This document shows positions 1-4,183 of a stretch of DNA of 5,585 nucleotides, piece by piece. The notes beneath the pieces were generated by a model, which was not told the DNA's origin, did no database searches, and was given only the letters and a program-made list of their open reading frames with translations. Position 1 is the first letter of the stretch. Each line of letters opens with the position of its first letter. The stretch covers positions 1-5,585 of the forward strand of contig JBJTHI010000217.1 of assembly GCA_046094425.1 (NCBI GenBank), read 5' to 3'. Source of the DNA: JANPCX01 sp046094425 (GTDB lineage: Bacteria > Pseudomonadota > Gammaproteobacteria > Burkholderiales > Burkholderiaceae_C). A program made the position numbers and the translations under genes.

Positions 1-137
1 TCCATCGGCTCGCGATTTATGCTCCACGCTTCCTTCCCACACTCGGTCACCCTCATGCAGTTGCGCTTCACTTCACTCGCTGTGACCAGCTCGTGGCGGG
101 ACTTGCACCCGCAGGAGTGCGCCCATGCTGGGCGCAC
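1..137 (-). ncRNA. Group II intron, 5' end (partial, runs off the left edge)
   Basis: Read on the minus strand, the segment starts at 137 with GTGCG, the conserved 5' boundary of group II introns (GUGYG). The first 21 nt form a perfect hairpin with 9-bp arms (137-129 with 125-117, loop 128-126). It is followed by a second hairpin with arms GCGGG/CCCGC around a 7-nt loop (112-96), and by a long-range pairing of GGTCAC (87-82) with GTGACC (50-45). This succession of stems is what domain I of a group II ribozyme looks like. There is no intron-encoded reverse transcriptase here; if present it lies left of the window. The intron starts immediately after a terminator-like hairpin and T-rich run, the preferred target of bacterial class C introns. 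The boundary and folds are seen in the sequence. The identity rests on recognition, without a covariance-model search. Confidence 0.72.
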
Positions 138-173
138 AAAACAAAGCCCCGAACAGCGAACCGTGCGGGGCTT
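138..173 (-). terminator. Intrinsic-terminator-like hairpin forming the 5' exon of the group II intron
   Basis: On the minus strand an 8-bp stem AAGCCCCG (173-166) and CGGGGCTT (151-144), with a 14-nt loop, is followed by a T-rich tail (TTTGTTTT, 145-138). This is the shape of a Rho-independent terminator reading leftwards. On the plus strand no T-run follows, so it would terminate minus-strand transcription only. No minus-strand gene can be recognised upstream of it, so it is probably a relic of the site the intron invaded. Confidence 0.6.
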
Positions 174-337
174 CCTATGAAGATTTGGTGGTGGAGTATA
201 ACAGAAAACCAAACCCACATATCAGCAGTCTCTCAGCCCCGGTCGGAAGCCTTGAGACCCTCGCGCGATTCCGGGGAAGGATTTCGCGCAACCGCACATG
301 CCCATGATTGTAAGTTCAGAGAGGCTGATTGGCACTC

Positions 338-354
338 GCAGTTGCCGCAACTGC
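338..354. promoter_or_regulatory. Perfect palindrome, possible operator upstream of the HTH genes
   Basis: GCAGTTG (338-344) and CAACTGC (348-354) are perfect 7-bp inverted arms around CCG, about 80 bp before the first HTH gene. The size and spacing suit a dimeric DNA-binding protein such as one of the HTH proteins encoded just downstream. The same arms could form a small hairpin, but no T-run follows, so a terminator is unlikely. The symmetry is seen directly; the regulatory role is inference. Confidence 0.35.
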
Positions 355-388
355 CAGGGAATCTGGGGGCTGCAACTTGGCTTTCCTC

Positions 389-420
389 TCGTTTGTCGCC
401 GTAATGCCCGGCACGAACGA
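389..420 (+). promoter_or_regulatory. Imperfect hairpin just upstream of the ribosome binding site
   Basis: TCGTTTGT (389-396) pairs with ACGAACGA (413-420) with one G-U wobble. After a bulged C397, GCC (398-400) pairs with GGC (410-412), enclosing a 9-nt loop. The structure ends a few bases before the AGGAA ribosome binding site (425-429) of the gene at 435. It could influence translation of that gene's mRNA or be one more protein-binding symmetry. Only the pairing is certain. Confidence 0.3.
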
Positions 421-434
421 CGAAAGGAAATGCC

Positions 435-797
435 ATGCAAACCGAACCCGCCTTCACCGAAGCGGAGCTCGCACGTCGGTGGAACGTCAGCATCAAGACC
501 CTGCAGCGCTGGCGCAGCGAAGAACGCGGCCCGCCGTACATCAAGCTCTCAAAGGCCATCCGCTATCCAGTCGATGAGATCGTCACCTATGAGCAGGCGA
601 TCCGCCAGGGCATGTCCCACGAAGTGCCGCTGCCATCCTTGAACGACGCGCAGCCCGTTGTCGAATCTCCCGCGCCCGCCACCCCCGAACCAAAGCGGTA
701 CTACTTGAGCGAGGCCTTCGCACTCATCGCGCAGTACGGCAGTCTTGAAGCGGCCGAGGCCGCGCTGACGGAGGCGCGCGATGAAACCCAAGGTTGA
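435..797 (+). CDS. Small helix-turn-helix DNA-binding protein (excisionase/MerR-like)
   Basis: This is a 120-residue protein. Residues 7-55 form an excisionase/MerR-type winged helix-turn-helix: an opening helix with ELARRWNVS, the recognition stretch KTLQRWRSEERGPP (21-34), then a wing reaching RYPVDEI (43-49). Such proteins bind DNA as recombination directionality factors, AlpA-like regulators or transcription factors. The remaining ~65 residues are a proline-rich linker (64-86) followed by an alanine-rich helical tail (88-120) that I do not recognise. The start is fixed by AGGAA (425-429), 5 nt before the ATG; an ATG at 430 is out of frame. The stop overlaps the next gene by 17 bp, so the two are probably cotranscribed and coupled. 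Its HTH closely resembles the N-terminal HTH of that next protein (shared RWN, KTLQ, WRSE and GPP), suggesting tandem duplication. The fold is well supported; the exact role is unknown. Confidence 0.85.
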   Translation: MQTEPAFTEAELARRWNVSIKTLQRWRSEERGPPYIKLSKAIRYPVDEIVTYEQAIRQGMSHEVPLPSLNDAQPVVESPAPATPEPKRYYLSEAFALIAQYGSLEAAEAALTEARDETQG

Positions 798-1329
798 TGC
801 CGATAGACAGGGTGTTGTGGCCAGCCCGGATCAGCCAGACCTCACGTATCCGGTCCTCGATGAAAACCAGTTGTCCTCAAGGTGGAATCTCTCACCCAAG
901 ACGCTGCAAAAGTGGCGATCGGAAGGAATCGGCCCGCCCGCCTGGCACCTCAACAGATCTGTCCGTTACCTTCTGATGGAGGTTGAAGCCTTCGAGCGCA
1001 AGGCTCGGGTCACTTGGAAATCCCCTGCCAGACGCCCGTTGTCCGAATCCTCGCCCACGGCACGTGAAGACGCCATCGAGCAGATGAGGCAGAAGCGGCC
1101 TGAACGCCGTGATCGGGTTTTCTACTCAGCCAAAGAGGTGGTCGACATCACTGGATTGCCCGGTTACTGGATTCACCAGAATCAGGAACGCCTGCGGCTC
1201 GGCATTCCGTTCTACCGGATCGCAAACGGTGACGTCATCCGCTTCAGCATCGAGGAACTCTTCCTCTGGGAGATGCATCACCTGCGCCCATGCCGGTACC
1301 CGGCAAACGGGAATGCTGACGCCCCGTAG
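781..1329 (+). CDS. Two-domain helix-turn-helix DNA-binding protein
   Basis: This is a 182-residue protein with two excisionase-like HTH modules. The first, residues 26-72, has RWNLSPKTLQKWRSEGIGPP (34-53) and is a paralogue of the HTH in the preceding gene. The second, residues 112-165, starts VFYSAKEVVDITGLPGYWI, continues through FYRIANGDVIRFS and ends near EELFLWE. It is of a different subtype. A basic linker (74-111) joins them. The start is supported by GGAGG (770-774), 6 nt before the ATG, and lies within the previous gene, indicating translational coupling. Two DNA-binding heads on one chain suggest binding to paired sites, as architectural or regulatory proteins of mobile elements do; this is inference. 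The gene's 3' part (1056-1304) recurs at 3882-4130. A 6-bp GC stem (1320-1337) overlaps the stop codon but has no T-run. Confidence 0.85.
   Translation: MKPKVDADRQGVVASPDQPDLTYPVLDENQLSSRWNLSPKTLQKWRSEGIGPPAWHLNRSVRYLLMEVEAFERKARVTWKSPARRPLSESSPTAREDAIEQMRQKRPERRDRVFYSAKEVVDITGLPGYWIHQNQERLRLGIPFYRIANGDVIRFSIEELFLWEMHHLRPCRYPANGNADAP
1056..1304 (+). repeat. Direct repeat, left copy (249 bp)
   Basis: This segment aligns without gaps to 3882-4130 (offset 2826). By eye there are 17 differences, about 93% identity. Thirteen fall in the first 85 bases. Bases 1138-1205 are identical to their counterpart. Similarity begins abruptly at CACGGCACGTG and ends abruptly after GCCGGTACCCGGC. The copy encodes the linker and second HTH domain of the two-domain protein. 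Confidence 0.95.
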
Positions 1330-1401
1330 TTGGGGCGGTCGTGGCGAAGTGTGTTGCCCTGCGTTCCGATATTTCGTTGATTAGTTGAAATTGGAGAACA
1401 A

Positions 1402-2031
1402 ATGGAACACACTCCATCAATGCTCTCCGAGACCCACACCCAGCGCATCCTTGATCTGGCCAGCCAGAGAGGACTGCTGCGTGCCAGCGATTTGGACGCC
1501 ATCGGCTCGCCCCGGGTCATCCTGACGCGCATGACTGCAGCAGGACTGCTGGAACGGGTCGGGCGTGGTCTTTACCGTCTGCCAGGCGCACAGGTGACGG
1601 AATTTGAGAGTCTTGCCCTTGTCGCCACCAGGGTGCCACAAGCCGTGTTCTGCCTGCTCACCGCACTCCAGTTTCACGGGCTGACCACCCAACTACCGCG
1701 TCAAGTCTGGATCGCCATGCCACGCGGCAGCCACTCACCCCGGATCGACTATCCGCCGATCCGGATGGTTCAGATGGCCGGTAGCGCTCATCTGGCAGGC
1801 GTCGAGGAGCACTTGTGCAACGGGGTAAAGGTGCAGATCTACAGCCCGGCCAAGACCGTGGTCGATTGCTTCAAACATCGCAACAGGATCGGTCTGGATG
1901 TGGCGCTGGAGGCCTTGAAAGACGCATGGAGGACGCGCAAGGCGTCTGCAGATGATTTGTGGCGCTACGCTCAGGATTGCCGCGTCGCCACCGTGATGCG
2001 CCCCTACATGGAAGCAGTCGCCCACGACTGA
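1402..2031 (+). CDS. AbiEi-family antitoxin / COG5340-type transcriptional regulator
   Basis: This 209-residue protein matches the AbiEi antitoxin pattern (type IV toxin-antitoxin, abortive infection). Residues ~10-62 are a winged HTH with RASDLDAIG, a recognition helix around PRVILTRMTAAGLL and the wing end GRGLYRLP. The C-terminal domain has FCLLTALQFHGLTTQ (83-97), VWIAMPRG (102-109) and YSPAKTVVDCFKHRNRIGLD (147-166), typical of the family. Known AbiEi proteins bind inverted repeats in their own promoter and neutralise an AbiEii nucleotidyltransferase encoded directly downstream. Here no nucleotidyltransferase follows; the next gene is an XRE-ImmA/IrrE protein 89 bp away. The protein is therefore either an orphan antitoxin/regulator or has been recruited to the module downstream. 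The start is supported by GGAG (1393-1396), 5 nt before the ATG; a second ATG at codon 7 is possible. Length is usual for the family. Confidence 0.88.
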   Translation: MEHTPSMLSETHTQRILDLASQRGLLRASDLDAIGSPRVILTRMTAAGLLERVGRGLYRLPGAQVTEFESLALVATRVPQAVFCLLTALQFHGLTTQLPRQVWIAMPRGSHSPRIDYPPIRMVQMAGSAHLAGVEEHLCNGVKVQIYSPAKTVVDCFKHRNRIGLDVALEALKDAWRTRKASADDLWRYAQDCRVATVMRPYMEAVAHD

Positions 2032-2039
2032 CGCCACGG

Positions 2040-2065
2040 CCGCCGAGACGGGCGGGCTTCTCTTT
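2040..2065 (+). terminator. Weak terminator-like stem after the AbiEi gene
   Basis: CCGCC (2040-2044) and GGCGG (2051-2055) form a short GC stem with a 6-nt loop. It is followed by a pyrimidine/T-rich run ending in TTT (2057-2065), nine bases past the AbiEi stop codon. The stem is only 5 bp and the tail is interrupted by C residues, so termination would be partial at best. It would help separate AbiEi transcription from the XRE-PIN operon, which appears to have its own operator. Confidence 0.3.
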
Positions 2066-2103
2066 GGTTTAAAAATTTGGTAGGATGACGGTTGTTTTAA
2101 ACC
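2066..2103 (+). promoter_or_regulatory. Inverted-repeat operator / promoter of the XRE-ImmA/IrrE-PIN operon
   Basis: GGTTTAAAA (2066-2074) and TTTTAAACC (2095-2103) are perfect 9-bp inverted arms 20 bp apart. They stand out as AT-rich in a GC-rich surrounding and end 17 bp before the ATG of the XRE gene. The possible -10 hexamer TAGGAT (2081-2086) lies between the arms; the best -35 at usual spacing (TTCTCT, 2058-2063) is weak. Centre-to-centre arm spacing is 29 bp, nearly three helical turns, which suits binding of a dimer or two dimers on one face. XRE-type antitoxins usually repress their own operon through such sites. The symmetry is certain; the function is inferred. Confidence 0.6.
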
Positions 2104-2109
2104 CAACCC

Positions 2110-2116
2110 GAGGAGG
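2110..2116 (+). promoter_or_regulatory. Ribosome binding site that fixes the XRE gene start at 2121
   Basis: GAGGAGG lies 4 nt before the ATG at 2121. A longer in-frame reading from an ATG at 2085 is rejected because that ATG lies inside the operator, has no ribosome binding site, and would add 12 residues ahead of a normal XRE N-terminus (MIADRIRQ). Confidence 0.75.
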
Positions 2117-2120
2117 CGTC

Positions 2121-3200
2121 ATGATTGCAGATCGCATTCGTCAAGCACGATTGGCGGCAGGTCTGACCCTGGGTGCGTTGGGCGAACAGGTGGGGGTTTC
2201 TCACACCGCCATCCAGAAGTACGAGAAGGGTCTGCTGACGCCGTCGTCGACTCAGCTGCTCAAGCTGGCCCGCGCCTGCGGCATCCGGACCGAGTACTTC
2301 TTTCGCACGCATACGGTTGAACTGCTGCAGCCCGAGTTCCGCAAGCTCTCGACCTTTGGCAAGACGGCGCAGGATGCGCTGAAGATCAAGGTCGTCGAGT
2401 TGGTGGAGAAGCGCGTGGAGTTGCTCGGCGCATTTCCCGAATTGCCGTTCCCGGCGTTTGCGCCGCCCGCGAATCTGCCCGAGCACATCACCTCGCTGGA
2501 TGAGATCGATGCGTTCTCGGATTCGGTCCGCAACGCTTGGCAGTTGGGGCTGAATCCGATTGCTGACCTCACCGACACCCTCGAAGGCCTTGGCTTGCTG
2601 GTCATCGTGGTCGACGAAGAAAACCCGGGCTTCTCTGGCTTGACGGCTAAGTCTCGAACCGTTGATGGCCGGGAGTATCCGGTCGTGGCTGTTTCCAAGC
2701 GCTGGCCCGGTGATCGGCAGCGGTTCACGCTGGCGCATGAGCTGGGGCACCTGCTGCTCGAAGGACGACTGGCTGACGGCATCAACGAAGAGAAAGCCTG
2801 CGACCGGTTCGCCGGTGCCTTCCTGGCTCCGCGTGTCGCGGTGTTGCAGTTGCTTGGGGCACAACGCCATGCGCTGGAATGGCAAGAGCTGCATGTGCTC
2901 AAGCACGAGTTCGGTCTGTCGATGACTGGATGGCTGCAGCGCGCCAAACAGTGTGGCGTGATCACCGAGGCCGCTCACCTCGCTATGTTCAAGCGGTTTT
3001 CGGCCAGGGGCTGGCGCAAGACCGAGCCTGGCGAACCACTGCCGAAAGAGCATCCCCGACTGTTTGATCAGTTGGTGTACCGCGCCTTGGCCGAGCAATA
3101 CATTTCCGAAGGCAAGGCGGCGGAACTGCTGGGCATCCCGATGATGCGCTTCCACAAAGAACGCCAGCTGGAGTCATCGGATGCGGTTGCTCATCAGTGA
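2121..3200 (+). CDS. XRE-family HTH plus ImmA/IrrE metallopeptidase protein (antitoxin-type)
   Basis: This 359-residue protein has three parts. Residues 4-62 are an XRE/Cro helix-turn-helix (IRQARLAAGLTLGALGEQVG, then SHTAIQKYEKG). Residues ~135-250 are an ImmA/IrrE (COG2856) zinc peptidase domain with HELGH at 206-210 as the zinc/catalytic motif and EKACDRFAGAFLAP (224-237) supplying the third ligand glutamate; all expected residues are present. Residues ~312-350 hold a further helix-turn-helix-like segment, EGKAAELLGIP, reminiscent of UPF0175-type antitoxins. ImmA of ICEBs1 and IrrE/DdrO show that this peptidase family cleaves HTH repressors; fusion to an XRE domain is common in antitoxins. 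The gene overlaps the downstream PIN gene by 20 bp, so the pair is translationally coupled and probably controlled by the inverted repeat at 2066-2103. Whether the peptidase cleaves itself, the AbiEi protein or another repressor is unknown. Confidence 0.9.
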   Translation: MIADRIRQARLAAGLTLGALGEQVGVSHTAIQKYEKGLLTPSSTQLLKLARACGIRTEYFFRTHTVELLQPEFRKLSTFGKTAQDALKIKVVELVEKRVELLGAFPELPFPAFAPPANLPEHITSLDEIDAFSDSVRNAWQLGLNPIADLTDTLEGLGLLVIVVDEENPGFSGLTAKSRTVDGREYPVVAVSKRWPGDRQRFTLAHELGHLLLEGRLADGINEEKACDRFAGAFLAPRVAVLQLLGAQRHALEWQELHVLKHEFGLSMTGWLQRAKQCGVITEAAHLAMFKRFSARGWRKTEPGEPLPKEHPRLFDQLVYRALAEQYISEGKAAELLGIPMMRFHKERQLESSDAVAHQ

Positions 3201-3690
3201 TGCGAACATCTTGATCGATATGGAAGCGGGAGCGTTGATGGAGACGCTCTTCCAGCTTCCGATGCAGTTCGGCATCCCTGACCTGCTGTACTACGAAGAA
3301 ATTGAACCGGGCAGCCCTGGCCTTGAGGACCTGGGCTTGCAGGTCATGGAGGTCAACGGCGACTTCGTGGCGTATGCCGAGCAGTTGCCAGGCCAGCACA
3401 ACCATCTGCTTCCCGCGAAAAACGGTCCCAAGCCCAGTCACAACGACTACTTGGCACTGGCGCTTGCGAAGCAGGAGACCTGTACCTTGCTGACCGGCGA
3501 CGCCAATTTGCGGATTGTTGCCAACAAGGAGCAGGTCAACGTCATGGGCACCATCGGGCTGCTGTGCGCCATGATCGAGAACCAACTGCTGTCAGTCGAC
3601 GACGCATTCAAGGCACTTGACCGAATGAAGTCGGGCAAGTGTCGGTTGCCCTGGACGGAAGCTGAAAAAGTACTGAACGCGCTGCGTTGA
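3181..3690 (+). CDS. PIN-domain protein, probable toxin ribonuclease
   Basis: This 169-residue protein is of the usual size for a PIN-domain toxin. The acidic metal-binding residues appear in order: D7 (ISDANILID), E39/E40 (LLYYEE), D89 (SHNDYLALALA) and D107 (LLTGDANLR). The C-terminal part GTIGLLCAMIENQLL (123-137) resembles DUF3368-type PIN proteins, which pair with UPF0175 antitoxins. PIN toxins are Mg2+-dependent RNases that cut tRNA, rRNA or mRNA. The start ATG lies inside the end of the XRE-ImmA/IrrE gene, with GGAG (3170-3173) 7 nt upstream, so antitoxin and toxin are coupled. An intact catalytic set argues for an active nuclease. The target RNA cannot be told from sequence. An RNase processing partner of the peptidase rather than a toxin is a less likely alternative. 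Confidence 0.85.
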   Translation: MRLLISDANILIDMEAGALMETLFQLPMQFGIPDLLYYEEIEPGSPGLEDLGLQVMEVNGDFVAYAEQLPGQHNHLLPAKNGPKPSHNDYLALALAKQETCTLLTGDANLRIVANKEQVNVMGTIGLLCAMIENQLLSVDDAFKALDRMKSGKCRLPWTEAEKVLNALR

Positions 3691-3881
3691 TCAGGTTCTG
3701 CCATCGGCAGGCAACCACTGCGGGCCAGTGGCTTTAGGCCAATGCCCGCTGCAACACGCTCCATGCGGTAGCCCAGTCGATCCGCTGTTCACATCCGCTC
3801 CTGCTCCAAACGAACGTTTTACCCCCAGCGCTTCGCGGATCTGCCGTTCAATGGTGGAGATACGATCCAGTAATGGGAGCA
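3691..3881. other. Intergenic segment with possible decayed coding sequence
   Basis: These 191 bases lie between the PIN gene and the right direct repeat. No intact gene is visible. On the minus strand there are stretches that look protein-like but in different frames: one reads LLDRISTIERQIREALGVKR (about 3808-3867), and another frame ends EQRIDWATAWSVLQRALA. This is the look of a frameshifted remnant of a gene that I cannot name, but chance open reading in GC-rich DNA is not excluded. The frames run into the repeat and do not continue convincingly there. Confidence 0.3.
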
Positions 3882-4130
3882 CACGGCACGTGAAGACGCC
3901 GTCAAGCAGATGAAGCAGACGCGGGCCGCACGCCGCGATCAGGTTTTTTACTCCGCCAAGGATGTGGTCGACATCACTGGATTGCCCGGTTACTGGATTC
4001 ACCAGAATCAGGAACGCCTGCGGCTCGGCATCCCGTTCTATCGGATCGCAAACGGTGACGTCATCCGCTTCAGCATTGAGGAACTCTTCCTCTGGGAGAT
4101 GCATCACCTGCGCACATGCCGGTACCCGGC
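3882..4130 (+). repeat. Direct repeat, right copy (249 bp)
   Basis: This is the counterpart of 1056-1304, in the same orientation and without gaps. Differences cluster in the first 85 bases; the last 164 bases differ at four positions, three of them silent (ATT/ATC, TAC/TAT, ATC/ATT) and one changing P to T. Flanks on both sides are unrelated to those of the left copy. The three toxin-antitoxin-type genes lie between the two copies. Confidence 0.95.
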
Positions 4131-4164
4131 TCATCTCACCCCTTTCTCCAAGGACTCAATGTAG
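3910..4164 (+). CDS. Truncated paralogue of the two-domain HTH protein (second HTH domain only)
   Basis: The 84-residue frame carries only the linker end and second HTH domain of the protein at 781-1329. Residues 12-73 differ from it at two positions (D for E at 18, T for P at 69); the last 11 residues are unrelated. The HTH core (VFYSAKDVVDITGLPGYWI through EELFLWE) is complete, so a small excisionase-like DNA-binding protein is feasible. The frame is open back to 3874 with no better start, and no Shine-Dalgarno precedes the ATG at 3910, so it may be a remnant that is not translated. The mostly silent changes in the core suggest that this domain was under selection after, or before, the copies separated. 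It converges on the glycosyltransferase gene with 19 bp between stop codons and no visible terminator. Confidence 0.5.
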   Translation: MKQTRAARRDQVFYSAKDVVDITGLPGYWIHQNQERLRLGIPFYRIANGDVIRFSIEELFLWEMHHLRTCRYPAHLTPFSKDSM

Positions 4165-4183
4165 TTTTGCCAGATCGATTCTC

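Larger units (their letters stand above)
174..434. other. Non-coding leader region before the HTH genes
   Basis: These 261 bases hold no reading frame that looks like a real protein in any frame; the short frames present have no family resemblance and poor starts. A tRNA was looked for because TGGTGG occurs near 186-194 next to a terminator, but no T-arm or cloverleaf can be drawn. A TATAAC hexamer at 197-202 could serve as a -10 box, but no matching -35 is visible. The region carries the palindrome at 338-354 and the hairpin at 389-420, listed separately, and presumably the promoter of the downstream HTH genes. Confidence 0.5.

Noticed and set aside
96..112. tRNA T-arm-like hairpin (5-bp stem, 7-nt loop) on the minus strand
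   Set aside because: No acceptor, D or anticodon arm can be drawn around it, and the flanking stems fit a group II intron 5' domain much better.
181..260. tRNA gene or tRNA-derived attachment site, suggested by TGGTGGTGG next to a terminator
   Set aside because: Neither strand shows a T-loop or cloverleaf, and no second copy of this short sequence is found near the right end of the window.
93..404. Short plus-strand reading frames across 93-404 and 125-307
   Set aside because: They cross the intron boundary and terminator hairpin, lack ribosome binding sites and resemble no protein family.
1320..1337. GC hairpin at the end of the two-domain HTH gene as a terminator
   Set aside because: The 6-bp stem overlaps the stop codon and is followed by GTCGTGG rather than a T-run.
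2097..3155. Long minus-strand open frame of about 350 codons opposite the XRE-ImmA/IrrE gene
   Set aside because: It mirrors a gene with clear family motifs in GC-rich DNA, and its own translation has no domain character.
3691..4134. Minus-strand open frame of 147 codons over the intergenic segment and right repeat
   Set aside because: Most of it is antisense to the conserved HTH domain, whose codon-level conservation between copies supports the plus strand.
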